Positions 31,082 through 42,960 of a stretch of 60,000 nucleotides of DNA are shown here, piece by piece (position 1 is the stretch's first letter; every line of letters starts with the position of its first letter). The position numbers and the translations under genes were made by a program. Location: NCBI RefSeq assembly GCF_029227915.1, contig NC_079875.1:14941001-15001000 (forward strand), written 5' to 3'. Under the pieces are notes generated by a model. It saw nothing but the letters and a program-made list of their open reading frames with translations. It made no database searches and had not been told where the DNA came from. Source of the DNA: Hydractinia symbiolongicarpus. Lineage: Eukaryota > Cnidaria > Hydrozoa > Anthoathecata > Hydractiniidae.

Positions 31082-32992
31082 GCCTTTTTGGCCGCTTTTG
31101 TTTCTCAAGGGTCACGTGTATGGATTGAGCGAAGCGCATTTTCGCAAGGCTGAATCGTCTTCCAGAGAACTGATGCAGTATTTTTTGGGCGACAGAAAAG
31201 GTAAAACAGGGCAAAACAGGCAATATCTCGACAAAACTTAGATTTGAAAATCTGTTTTATTTAAACACTAGGTGGTACTAATGCGTGCATCTACGGAGAA
31301 ATTGTAAAGCGTGGGTGCTTCGATCTTGAGAATTCTTGTTTTGCGTGTATTCCGATCTTAAACGGTAAAAAACTTGTTTAAAGATTATTTTATGGACATT
31401 CTTGACTTGTTGGTCTACAAAAGGTTACGCCAGCACTATTTCGACCTGAAAAGCACCAACGAACTTAACGAGTAAACTCTGACGAGTGCGTCGTTAAGAC
31501 AGCTTTCTGAATGCTTGTGGAACACCACATTTAATATTGAAAACTGTCATATATTGTTTTAGGAGGCCCTAAAGTATCATCTAGCTATTGCAAGGAATTA
31601 AACATCTACGGAGGGACAAGAAAGCTGTCTAAAAATGCGAAAATGGTTGCTATGTGCGTTGCTATGCATTGATATTGCGGTTGGGTGGAAAAAGTGCCAG
31701 AATGCGCAATAAAAACCTAAATTTGTCATAACCACTACTTGCCACGGTATTTTAAGATGAATTTGCTGTCAGAAAACAGTTAATTGAGTGTGCGGGTTTT
31801 TAGAATTCACAACACACTTTTTAAAAGAAACCAATACAATTTTTATCACGACATGAAACAATACGATAATGAAGTAAAGAAAAACAAATAAAACGAGCAC
31901 TGAGCACTACTTTTGCTGGTAATAACTCTCAATTGAAAGGAGGCGTCTAATTGAAGGGAGACGCTTATTGGAAGCATTAAAATATTCAGGAATAGTTTAC
32001 CTATAAGCTGATCGCTGTTCAGTAAAAATGGAACTTGGGGCTCATCTTATCTCAAAAAAATCAACACTAAAAACAAAATCACACTACAATGTTCATTGAG
32101 AATATTTTTCCGAGCAACAACGTCCATCTTCAACATTTTTCTTCGTAATATCTTCATTAACTTCGTAATATCTTCATTAACTTCTTCGTAAAGATCTAGA
32201 AATTTGAAAAAATTAATATCTAAGTTACAAGATTTTGAACAAACTGTGATACTGGCCAGCCGAATTTGACTGGGCGCTTAATATGGCGTAGAATTTGTAC
32301 GTGTTTGGCTGTTACTCTATGGTTGTCTATTACAGAAGAACAAAATGTAAAAAATATCATAAGTGGAACGGAATACATTTTTACATCTTTTCTCACCTAT
32401 TTCCTTTCCACAGCTGCCTTTACCTAAGACACCAGGCAGGCCACAATTCGTCTTCATAAAAAGAGACCAAGAGATATAGCTAGAGAACTCCTGTCACGAT
32501 TAGTGAGAAAAGGAAAGTAAATACACCTGTATTAGTTGAAAGACTGACATAACGCCGGATGCATCCTTTTGGTTTGCCGTTCTTACAAAACAAGTTCTCG
32601 CAAAAATTTATAATTTAAGCGGCTAGGATATAAACAACACATCCTACAGGTTCAACCGTTAGGGATGGTGACTATTTCGTCATGATGAGCATCCTATCTA
32701 TTTTGGTAGATGTCAAAAGTTCAATAACTCAGAAAAAGGAATGTTGACTTAATAGTTGTTATGGAGCGCTTTACTTCTTTTATACTAATTCCAGACAGAT
32801 TTATTGGGATTAGTATAAAAGAAATAATTTTGCATCTCTTTAATAATAAACATCGTCCGTCTGTCTGTTTGCAACGGTGCTAACCGTTTGGAGCCCTGCT
32901 AGCACAGGGACAAGTTTTCGCTGTGGTAAATTAAAGGAAAAATGAGGGGAAAAAGAAGCTACAAGTCACAAAGACAATCATACCCACTTTTT
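31082..32992. other. Right flank of Polinton, no gene recognised
   Basis: AT-rich. Contains a 20-bp direct repeat (CTTCGTAATATCTTCATTAA) at about 32143-32185, a hairpin at 32775-32823 (TTCTTTTATACTAATTCC with GGGATTAGTATAAAAGAA) and a CCGTCTGTCTGTTTG repeat at 32850. A basic open stretch at 32440-32520 lacks a convincing start or splice partner. Confidence 0.5.
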
Positions 32993-35900
32993 TCACGCTG
33001 TATTCTCTTCATCTTCACTTGTCACTCTTGCACGAACACCTTCACCAGTTGAATGAGACACAACAGGAGGGGAAGTTGGGCCGCTAAAACCAAAAACAAA
33101 ACATATACCGTGGATGGTTAAATAAGGTAAATAATTAAATTAAATATAAATAAGTCCCCATTACTGAGTAGTGAGAAAAATCCATTCTTGAAACACTCGT
33201 CGTTTCATAACCATAACTATGTCTACTATTGATAAGGAATGTGAAAGAAAATGAAATTGAAGTTTAACTTCTTGCACATGATAACACTGTTGAACAGGAG
33301 GTAACTACAAAAACATCATAGTCAATACTTTGTAACACAGTTACTAATACACCTTCCAGAAAGATCGTCATTTTAAAGTCAACTCTAGCGAATTTTGATT
33401 ATCACCACCTTGAATACAAGTAGGAAGCTCACCAAAGTTCAACATTGGTATGTGGAGACTTGTTCCCACGTTTGTTGCAACAGACTTTTTAACTAAAATA
33501 ATAAATTAGCACATACTTAAGTATTTCACTTGATATTACGTGAAATGTATGTTTGAAATATATAATACCACATATGCTATTTTACCAAAAACGGAACAAA
33601 CGAAATAGTGTTTTTTGCATTTGAAATGTTTTTTTGATAAATTTTCAGCATAAAAAATCTTAAGTTCAATCACTGTATAATTTGAATGGTTGAAAAGGTA
33701 AAACATAAACAAAGAGTAATAATATTGAAGCAGCAACGTAACAAACCCAACGAAATTTACAAGCTTCAGGGAAAAAGCAAATCTGGTTCAAAATGTGTTG
33801 ATATACAATAAAAAGAAACTGGTAGAGTACCTGCCATTAAAGTAACAATTTTATTAAAACGAGCAATACGACCAATACGTTTTGTTAAAGATAACTCTGC
33901 CACACAAAAGTACTTTCCACTATGGTAGCCGCGTACATTGGATATATTAAGAGACGAATATGCATATGAATTTTTTTTGTCAGGGTATTCAACAATGTTT
34001 GTGTCAAGGCTAACATCAGTGTCATTTGGAAGTTTTCCTGTGTTCGTACCGTATTTCCAAACCAAATTCATCCCTATCACAGGCTCTCCCAAGACAACGG
34101 AAATCTTACAAGACATTGTCAAAGAGGTGCCTAGCTCTGCTGTAAATTTATCTTTATTGACAGTGATATTTGGGACACTAGTTTCTAGAATAAAATTAGG
34201 TATATATATTACATTAATGTTCGTGAGACTGCTGTTTGTAAAAAGAATAGTATATGTTCTACGCAATCGTATTCTTGATGTTGGTTGTTACTTTAAAACA
34301 GAAAACCATAAACAATCTTCTTGCGTAATCTTATACTGATTTTTGGAACATTCAAATGGAGAAATGAAATTTAAAAATGTTTAAAAATTAGTTTATTTCT
34401 TGCAATGACAAAAAATATATGCAGTTATCATTCTAAATTTTGTAGGTTCACTTTGAAATATGAACTGTTTGATACAAATAACTTGTAATCTCAGATTTCC
34501 TGAGAAGAACAAAAAAATTAGAAAAGTGGATTGTAAAATAAAAGATTACTTACTAGGTATGATGAAGAAATTTATCAGATAAGAACTAGATCTTCTATCG
34601 TAGCGACACATTTTAATACCATCTTTTTTTTCATCATTAAGTGTTAAATTTTTTATCAAAGCTGTGACTAATGTGGTATCATTTTTTTCTAAATGTGATG
34701 TGCAGAAACTAATAAACAAGCTGGAGAAATGTGTTGTTAAAATCATTACAGAGTAGAACTTGGCATTACGCTGCTACAATACAAAAACAGAAGAAGTTAT
34801 ATGTACCAAAATATTCTTTCATATAAATAATATGGTCTGAAGATGGAACTTCAAGTTCGTCCGAAGTATGGAAAGTTAGATTAAGTGGTCCTTTATTTGT
34901 CTTGTCATGAGCATAACAGTATAAGCGTAAATCGGATCCAACCAACGGATATAGGTTGTCTGCCCAAGCACGCATATTATAATCTAGAAATAGCAGAAAA
35001 AATGTTATACAACTTTCCTTATTTCAGAAAATTATGCAACTTCTCTATCTAAATTCCACACAGGAGTTAATTTGATTTTTCTTTCATTCTGGAAATGTTA
35101 AGGGTCAGTAAAAACAAATTGAAAAGATATTTGTCTTTCAAAAAAACCATTGTGTGAATTTTTAGACCAAGTCTATTTAAAACGATCACAGCTGGACACT
35201 AGCAGAGATAAGTTTTTGATTTCTAGTTTCACCTGTTGTTTAACGTCTTTACAGAACACAGTTTGGCTACATGTCTGTTCATTTAAACATATTTAGGGGC
35301 CGTTTACACGTAAAATTATACTCCGAGACGAGTTAACCCGTTTCTAATGAAAATCCTCATAACATTTACGTGTTCAGGTGGGATGAAATCTCATCCTGGG
35401 ATGACATGACTGTTAAACAGTTAGGCTCAACTTACGGAACAGGGATCCTATGTTCCAGGGACTTTTGTTCACTGCAATCGAGTGATATTCGTGCTTTATT
35501 ATACCAAGCCTGGAAATTTGGTAAAAGCGATCGTTTCGTTTCAGTGACATGTTGGCAAAGCAATAAAGACAGTAGCAATGTTTTACTTTATTTAAGGGGA
35601 TTATGAAATATTTTGTGAGACTACCGGTGGAAAAGAAAAAACGTTTTGATAATTTCTGTTAGATTCAAATCACGGTAACGATGGATTGTTTTCCTGGACT
35701 CAACAAATTTCAGTTCAAACAAAGCTCAGCTGTCAAAAATGTGTTCTAGTTTTCGTATTCGAAATGCACAGCCAATATTAGATATATATAATAAATAATT
35801 AGCGAATAACTCACAAAACAATGTATCACAAGGGCCATGTTTCTCAAGCCTAATATTTTAGTTATAAATAAATAGTTACAAAGTTTAGTTACAAATATAT

Positions 35901-36585
35901 ATATATATATGTCAACCAAAGTGAATTCCAGTTTTAGCCATTCTAACCGTAAAACATCTGATTTGGTAGCTACCAATAAATCTACATAGATATTTTAGCT
36001 GATCTGAATTATAGAGTAAACTACCTTCAGTTAAAAAACACATGTGTGAACAATAGAGAAAACCACAATATTCGTGATTCAGGGGTTCTGCCGATGCCTG
36101 AATTTAGGGGATCTGATCCCAGGATCCCTGATTTGTAGATTGAGCGTAACTGTAGATTGAGCGTAACTGTGAAATCGCGTAACTGTGAAATCAATGTGTA
36201 ATGCTTTAGTTAGACAGGAGAGAAATGGTATCACAGTTTCTCTCATCTACACCACCCACATTTTTGAATATGTCTAGCTAGCTAGGAAGGAAACTGTGAT
36301 GTTATTTTCCTTGGCCTTATGTGCAGTGATGGTCAAAGGTTTTTAAGGTCATTTCAACTGAATGTAACTGAGTGAAAAGTCATTAGCTAGCAAGCTATAT
36401 GTGGAAATTAATTTTGCACATTTGTAAAACTGGGTGGGGCAAGACTGGCAAGAGAAGAGCTAGCTAGCTATATAGCTAGCTATTTAAACAAAAATTGATA
36501 AGAATTATATACCTAAAAATTGCTGCTGCACTGCAGTGATTAAGAAGGCCAACGAAAACGAATATAAGCAAAACTTGAGTGACAT
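32993..36585 (-). CDS. Two-Ig-domain type I membrane receptor, eight exons
   Basis: Exons (minus): 36585-36513, 34983-34807, 34688-34554, 34184-33831, 33763-33674, 33492-33433, 33225-33165 and 33083-32993 (TGA). All junctions are GT/AG; phases 1,1,1,1,1,1,2 agree, and the total is 1041 nt (346 residues). Exon 1 is a signal peptide (MSLKFCLYSFSLAFLITAV). Ig domain 1 (V-like) has its first Cys in DLRLYCYAHD and its second in GIKMCRYD, about 68 residues apart, split by a phase-1 intron. Ig domain 2 is one exon, with SLTMSCKI, LVWKYG and HSGKYFCVAE. Exon 5 is the membrane span (WVCYVAASILLLFVYVLPF). A tail of about 75 residues ends SEDEENTA without an obvious tyrosine motif. Probably a cell-surface recognition or adhesion molecule. 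SP-Ig-Ig-TM with phase-1 exons also describes hydrozoan allorecognition (Alr) proteins, but homology is untested. The last two exons are the least certain. Confidence 0.75.
34984..36512. other. Intron 1 of the Ig receptor
   Basis: No gene recognised. From about 35296 a repeat-like block begins GGGGCCGTTTACACG and contains a GGGATGAAATCTCATCC near-palindrome. TAGC tetranucleotide runs lie at about 36275 and 36460-36483. Confidence 0.5.
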
Positions 36586-36799
36586 TTTGTCCAAATATCA
36601 CAACGAAACGACTCGCCCTTCCAAATTTGTTGTTATTGTGACTTCGACTTTTTCTTTGCTCTGCCCTCTGACCCCAAAACAAAAGGAAAACATTAGGTCA
36701 ATCATTATGTAAAGCTTTATCAACAATGACCTCCAAGTGTGCAGTATAAAAGCCATCTGTCACATTTATTAAAGAAAACTTGGTTCTTGTAGGAAACCT

Positions 36800-37262
36800 A
36801 AGTTAAAGGAAGATGCTTTATCCAAAATGTCATTCCGTGGTTTAAAATTTTAAAAGTAACTCTTATTTAAAATACTTCGGCATTAACACGTGCGTGGTGC
36901 CTCAGGCTTTTTCCGCGAATTCCTGCTAAATGCGCACCCAATGCATTTCGGTATTACGCAACAATACGTCATATTTGAATAACGTAATTCTAATAATAAT
37001 TTAAATTTAAAACCACGGAATCTCATTTTTATGGCATTCCAAAGTCACATTAATACAGTTATCTTAAGATAACAAATGTTATCTTAAGATAACTGTATTA
37101 ATGTGACTTTGGAATGCGTGCATATTCACATTAATGTCCTGATTGTAAGATAACACTCGAGTAATCTTAAGATAACATATTAATGTGATAATTATATCTT
37201 TACTTTGTAGTTATCTTGAGATTAGATAAAGATTTTTTGGATAAAGCATCTTCCAAGTTAAA
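36800..37262. mobile_element. 447-bp hAT-like MITE with 84-bp perfect palindrome
   Basis: The element proper is 36808-37254. The perfect 8-bp duplication AAGTTAAA lies on both sides (36800-36807 and 37255-37262). Terminal inverted repeats are 20/20: GGAAGATGCTTTATCCAAAA. Inside, 37034-37117 is a perfect inverted repeat with 41-bp arms and a 2-base loop, and TTATCTTAAGATAA words recur up to 37215. Non-coding. Confidence 0.9.
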
Positions 37263-37271
37263 CGCAGTGGC

Positions 37272-37420
37272 TATTCATACGTGACCGTACTTTAATATTT
37301 TTTTTCTATTCGTACGTGACTCTCACGTACTTTAATATTTTTTTTCTATTCGTACGTGACATTCGTGTACTTTATTATTTTCTTTACACTCGTACGGGAA
37401 ACTCACGTACTTTATTTATT
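37272..37420. repeat. 40-bp tandem repeat, about four copies
   Basis: CGTACTTTAATATTTTTTTT plus CTATTCGTACGTGACTCTCA repeats at 37286, 37326, 37366 and 37406. It lies right next to the MITE. Confidence 0.85.
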
Positions 37421-37522
37421 TAAAATGAATCTGGGGGAATTAAAAGAAATTTAGAGAAATTCACAGTATGTACATATTTACAAAAGAGCATTCTTAGCAA
37501 CCTTTTTCATGTTTATCTGATT

Positions 37523-38192
37523 TTATGGCTGCGGTGTGTCGTACGGAGCAAGGTTTGCAGAACCAGATCCTAGCTGCTGGCATTTTGTTCTGTCAATACA
37601 AGATAGATGGCACCAGCACTGACAACCATCACATCCCACAGACGTTTCCTCGGAAAGATCGTTGTTGCAAACTTCGCAAAACCATTTCTTATTTTTTGTG
37701 TTTTTTAAAACATGCTTCCACGCAGCTTTACCACACAAGTGTTGGATCACATTGGTGGGTTCATTACCTGAAACTTTTTGAAATAATCGAGCAGCTCTGT
37801 GGTTTCGTTCTATGTTAAGTGTGTTTATGCACTTCAACATATCTTTAAGAAACTGCAGAGCACAAGATATCTCTTTCCGTCATGTCTTTATCAATGACTG
37901 CTACTTCTATCTGATTATGGTTAGGATTGTGTTTCTTGAAACATTCACTCATGCGGACAATTGTCGATTTCTCCTCATTCATTACTATCCAAACACCCAC
38001 AATCTCGCTTTCTCCATTTGCATCCACGCATATTAACAAATATACTGGCATTCGCAAATCATTTAATTTGTAGGTTGCGTCTAACATAAGCAGGTCTGGG
38101 TAAGCAGAAAAAGCTGTTCTCATCTCCATGTCCTGATAGTATATAGCGTTCAATGTATCTTCGCTGTCAACAATAACTTCCACAGTGGCTCC
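37523..38192 (-). pseudogene. MULE/ZSWIM-like transposase relic with PHD finger
   Basis: Two frames on the minus strand. 38183-37845 contains YYQDMEMRTAFSAYPDLLML, ATYKLNDLRMPVYLLICVD and VIDKDMTERD, the pattern of the MULE transposase core kept in ZSWIM1/3-type proteins, in which the DATYK and DKD acidic residues are catalytic candidates. 37840-37523 contains a zinc-binding PHD pattern: WFCEVCNND, VGCDGCQCWCHLSC. The part between (rest of the catalytic core and the SWIM motif) is missing and the frame shifts at 37843, so this is a deleted copy. A splice-acceptor-like TTTCTATTTAAG precedes the first frame. Confidence 0.65.
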
Positions 38193-40386
38193 TTAAATAG
38201 AAAGTAATCATCTTTCACGTCATTTAAAAAAATTAAAAATTAATACCCGGAAATATTTTTTTTCTTGAATTGCGAAATTAACTAGCTGCGAAAATTAAGG
38301 TAGTACATCAATTTAAAAATTTAAATTCTTAACAGGCACACTTATCATTTCCCTGATAAGACTCTCGACTTCATTTTTACTTCTACCTGCCATTTTCGCC
38401 TGGATATTGTGAAGCAAGCAAGGTTAGCAACTAAGCAACTAAGATTAATTTTGTTAATAATTATAAATGTATTTTTGTGCTATGGCTTTTTGTAATAAGA
38501 ATAATAGAAGTAGCGCTGGAAAGCTTCCTTTGCCAGTCTTCCAACAGACAAGAAAAAACGAGCTGCGTGTACTCATTAACAGAGTCAATACCTTTCAGTC
38601 GAGTTTTAATCACTAGAATGTTTTGATCAACGTTGGCAAAAAAGACTTTGGCAATTCTAAATCTCTGTCTACTTGTCTTTGCATTAGGCCATATGAAAAT
38701 TCTGGTATAGGTGCTCGCTCTTCTACGTTGCGTCTATAACTTTTCTATTATATTTGTGGTACACTAGGCAAGGGATTTACGGGATTTTATTTTGTTCTGC
38801 GCGCGTTGTTGATTCTTCTTTCTTTTTTTTTCTTTTTTCCTTTCTTCTATTAATCTATTTTATTTTATTTTTCGTGTCGCGTTTCATTCTCATATCAAAG
38901 AACGCTATAGGACCTGGGATCGAGGTTGCTTGATTTATTATTATAATAAGCCCAGGGTTGTGTTTTTGTACCCGTTCTTTCTATTTTTACTTCCGCATGG
39001 TCGTGATTATTAACGCTGCCAATAGTCTAGTCATAAAATGAAGTTTTTGCAAATCTTCTAAATTAAATTTCAGAGTCTAACTCTTCTAACCAACACAAAC
39101 TCTTAGGGATTACAGCGCGGCATTTTTCGAAAGAGTAAAATAAAATGTCGCCCGCCATGGTTTGCTCTGATAGCCCTAAATAGCTTCTTTTTCACTTTAA
39201 AATATACTTTCCGGCGCCGCGACCCGTCTCCTGTGGGCATTGAAGTCTCTACACAAGTCAGAAAGAGTCAATCTCGTTTTGAGAGCATCGGAATAGCTAA
39301 AAAGGTCACGGTTCACTGCTAAGCTATTGCTTCAACTTCCATTCTCATCCTCATATCAGCTTTCCCAGCTAGAGTCTGATTCACTGTCAGGTTTTGTAGA
39401 CTTTTTACTGACCGAAACTTCAAAACTAAGAAAGCCCACAACTTTTTCACGGGAACTCAGTTTTAAAAAGGGAAGTAAAGAACAAGTGTTTACTTATCTT
39501 CAGTATATACCTGTTACAAACTCATCTTCAGTACCCGTTACAAATGTTGAAAAAACAACAACCGCTTTGTCATATAAAAAACCGCTTTGTATATAAAAAC
39601 ATGGGCCAACGGCAGAGTCAGCGAAATTATCATCCGGGAGTTGACGTCACAAGCCCTCCCGCGAAGGAATTTATTTACAATCGGGACACAAGATGGCGAC
39701 TGGCACGAAGCTTCTTCTTCAGCTAATATTTTACAACTTCAACAACGAATATCTTGCGAACAAATCAAAATAAGTACAAAAGAATTTTTTTTTCGTTATT
39801 AGTACAATATTTTGAGTTGATTTTCGAATACTTTTTTGAAAGTGGGAGGTTTTTAACAACTTCCCGGGTTTTTGAAACGTCCTTTTTGAAATTTATTTAT
39901 TTAAATTGAACCACTCCATCTCAGGTGGGAAAAATATTTACAACACTATAAAAGGGTTACACCCGAACGAAACAGCGTTCCTATCAACCTCCTCCCCGGG
40001 GCATCTTATTGCCGCCCCATAAAGGGCGGCTCTTAGTCCGCCAGGCGTGAATAAAAATATTTTTTTGCTGAGCGAAATCTTGCGTTTCGTGCTGTGGTAC
40101 TTGATTTCGTGTAAACAAACTACTTAAGTAGTACAGCTTCGAAGTAGCACAAACTTTAAAATAAACGAATAGAACCTAAGAAAAATTAATTGTGAAGCTG
40201 TACTTAAAAGCCAGGTTTGTCATGGCGGGGACCATAGAAAGGTTTGAGTGAGTATCACCTTTCATGCGATGATGACAGTGATCTGGAAGAATCTTTTAAT
40301 GATGACAACTTTATACATTCTTGCATTACATAGCTGTGAAAAATACTTTGTTGATAATTTTGATAGCTACGCTAGATCAATTTCCC
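38193..40386. other. Repeat-rich, no firm gene
   Basis: One CCTCGTYCCC-family end at about 38920-38939 and another at 39985-40005. A possible peptide at 39327-39596 and a CACAAGATGGCGACTGG segment at 39688 were looked at, but no domain or splice pattern supports a gene. Confidence 0.45.
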
Positions 40387-40850
40387 TGCTGGACAAGAGG
40401 GTGCCGATAAGCCGCAAACGCCCGCATATATACGGGCGAGTTCGGGCGACATTTCAAATAAAATTGGCGTTTGCCCCCCGAAATCGCCCGGAACATTCCC
40501 GAAATGCAATTCCTTGTAACAAACCATGCGGACGATATTTGGGAAGAAGGCGCTTGAAGAGAAAGGAGTTAATATAGTTTATATATAAGTTATTTATAAA
40601 GTAAACTTTATCAAAAACCATCAAAAACAGTTCTTTTAAGAACTTCACTACCACATAGTAAGTTTATTTTAATTTTTATAGTTTTTTTGAATCACATTAG
40701 TGTCTGTTTTTTTTCTTTATCAGGCATTATTCGGGCCTATGCGGGTTTTTTCGGGCGAATCCTTATATTTTTTTCAAAACGCCGAACTCGCCCGAAAACG
40801 CCCGCACTTTTTACGGCGTATGCGGCTTATCGGCACCCTCGTTGCTGGAC
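40387..40850. mobile_element. 448-bp hAT-like MITE, ACGAGGGTGC ends
   Basis: The element is 40395-40842. The perfect 8-bp duplication TGCTGGAC is at 40387-40394 and 40843-40850. Inverted ends AAGAGGGTGCCGATAAGCCG and (reverse complement) ACGAGGGTGCCGATAAGCCG. Subterminal CGGGCGAGTTCGG words are repeated and inverted. The same end sequence starts the element at 46204. Confidence 0.9.
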
Positions 40851-42567
40851 TCACCATTTGAACACTGCTAAAAAGCCTACACCCTGGAGGTAGCTAGCTA
40901 TATGTGTATGTAATGTAAGTAGCTGCAGTATTTTAATTGTTTTTCTTTATGTAAAGTTCTGTAAAGTCCTGTAAAGTAGTCACCCCTGAAATTCAGCTGT
41001 GCAAAAAGAATGTGTAAGTTTGGATTTGGGAAAGAGAGAGCACTCGCATTTTTTCAAAAGTCCAATTGACGTTCGGCTAAACTTCAGAAAATGTACACAA
41101 AAAAAAAATAATAAAATATAAGTGCGTATTTGCGTTTGCAGCTTTCATATGACAAACAAGATTTCTCTGCACAAATTCTACAGTTGCTCCTGGCGTTCTC
41201 CACGAAACCACCCATCCACCATGACAAACGTCCATGTAGCTTTGCAGCAACAAAGGTTTATGAGCTTGTTCACACAAAGTAATGTAGCTAGCATGCTCAA
41301 AGAAAAAGGAGGCGGAGAGGTAGTCTAAAAGCGTATCAAAGTGTACAAGGGGAAGGGGGTCTTCGAAGGGCTTACATATCTATATAGTTAGCTACGCTTT
41401 AAAAAATTATTGCGGTTTTTTTAGGTATCTTTTCTGCAAGAAATGCGTGGTTATTTCAGCTTAACACCTTAGACCTGCCACAGTTACCAATTGTCCTTTT
41501 TTCAAGTAACGTGTTATAATTAATAGTCATTAAGTTGATTTTTCATGGGAGGGGTAATCTGTAACTCGGGAAAGGGGTAAGTCGAAAGCAAAGCATACAA
41601 TGGAGTATAAGATTGACGATTTATAGTATGTACGCATTTTTGAATAGACCCATTATAGTAGTTGTTGACAAATGATTTTTGTCTGTTTTACCCGCATGTG
41701 ACTGGTTAATCCTTGAAATATAACTTCATTTTTGGATTGCTTATTTGATCAATTATATATTTTTTTAGAGTCAAAAAAAGGACAAATTTAATGGAGATCC
41801 TAACTGGAAATATAAAGGACGTACTTGTAAATGATTAAAGGAAAAGTCCTTCTGATACGTTACAACCAATAAACCACAAGGTCTTTTGGCTTAAACTTGC
41901 AGAAAAACTTGCCACCATTAACATGAACTGATGCATATATCTATAGATTTTGTTTTTGCAGATTATGCCTTTAAATTTTTTAAACTATAAATTTGATTTA
42001 AAAAATATTAAAGCTGCAGGTATAGACCTGCAGCTTTAATATTTTTAAAGTAACCGTTGGCCTGATTTTTTTTATATTTTTATGTTGTATGATATATACT
42101 TTTACATTTTTTATGCGTGTGTCTGAACAAAGTGTTATTTGTCCTAAAATCTTATTTTTTGATTGGGATTTTTTAATTCCTTTTTTAAATAAATATTTAT
42201 AAAGTTTTATTTTAAACGCTTCACAGACTGCATTTTAAACATTTTGAAAGTATCAATTGTGCATGCAAAACAGTATAAATATAATCCAATTTATAGTGAG
42301 GTAGAATGTGGCAAGAAATTCATCCGTATATCACTGTATATAATACTGTGCAAAATAATTCTTTAAAAAACTTAACTGGAAATATTTTGTTATTCTTTCC
42401 GGATCCTAATAGTTATAGACCGTTTGTTGCTCTTGCAAAAATCCACTAGAAACAAAGTCGAATGTGCATGTAACTTCCAGATTTAAACCTAGCTTGCGGA
42501 GGTAGAATGTGCACACGTGATCAGATAAAACTGAGTATCCTTTCATTGTGCACTTCGCGTGTTGGTG
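40851..42567. other. No gene recognised
   Basis: AT-rich. Its only strong structure is the hairpin at 42001-42046. Confidence 0.5.
42001..42046. repeat. Perfect 21-bp hairpin
   Basis: Arms AAAAATATTAAAGCTGCAGG(T) and its exact complement around a 4-base loop ATAG. It may be a tiny palindromic element or encode a stem-loop RNA; nothing else argues for either. Confidence 0.85.
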
Positions 42568-42620
42568 CAACCTCGACCCCAGGGTTTATAAAAAGAGAAC
42601 CAGCCCTGGGGTAAAGGTTG
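42568..42620. mobile_element. 53-bp MITE, CCTCGTYCCC family
   Basis: CAACCTCGACCCCAGGG and CCCTGGGGTAAAGGTTG form the two ends with only 19 bp between. Flanks GTGTTGGTG and GTGTTGGGG are an imperfect 8-9 bp duplication. Confidence 0.7.
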
Positions 42621-42739
42621 GTGTTGGGGCTAATCATCGCTTTGGAAAATAACGGTTGCATATGTATCAGCTTTGAAAGAACAACTGTCGTATCATGGTA
42701 AACAAGGGCGGCAAGTAGTTGCAACTATATACTAGTATC

Positions 42740-42960
42740 TTTTTTCAGATATCTATCTATCTCTTCAATAATACCCGTCGTCTGTCTGTCTGTGTGTCCG
42801 CGAAAGCCGTGTCCCGTAACGGAAACACAAAATTTTTAAAATGAGCATCAATACCAAATGCGATATATTTCTGTCCATTTTGTTGCAACGGGTTAATTTA
42901 AACGACGGGAGAACCCGTGCATTTTTCCACGAATGCGAATAATAATAATAACAAACAACA
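42740..42960. mobile_element. CCGTCTGTCTGTCTG repeat module
   Basis: CCGTCGTCTGTCTGTCTGTG opens a block that includes ACGGGTT and ACGACGGGAGAACCCGTGCA and ends in an (AAT)n run at about 42940. Related words occur at 32850 and, inverted, at 59440-59560. Class unknown. Confidence 0.35.

Noticed and set aside
31470-31510. CTGACGAG word resembling a hammerhead ribozyme core
   Set aside because: The required GAAAC element and three-stem arrangement are absent.
32440-32520. Basic peptide stretch ending in KGK as a last exon
   Set aside because: A stop lies between the best acceptor and the open frame, and there is no upstream partner exon.
34689-34806. Apparent frameshift inside Ig domain 1, suggesting a pseudogene; also a 33-bp micro-intron
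   Set aside because: A 118-bp GT/AG intron with matching phase 1 restores the fold; the 33-bp alternative is too short and out of phase.
39327-39596. 89-codon open frame (plus)
   Set aside because: Composition is unremarkable, with no domain, no splice context and repeats nearby; chance cannot be excluded.
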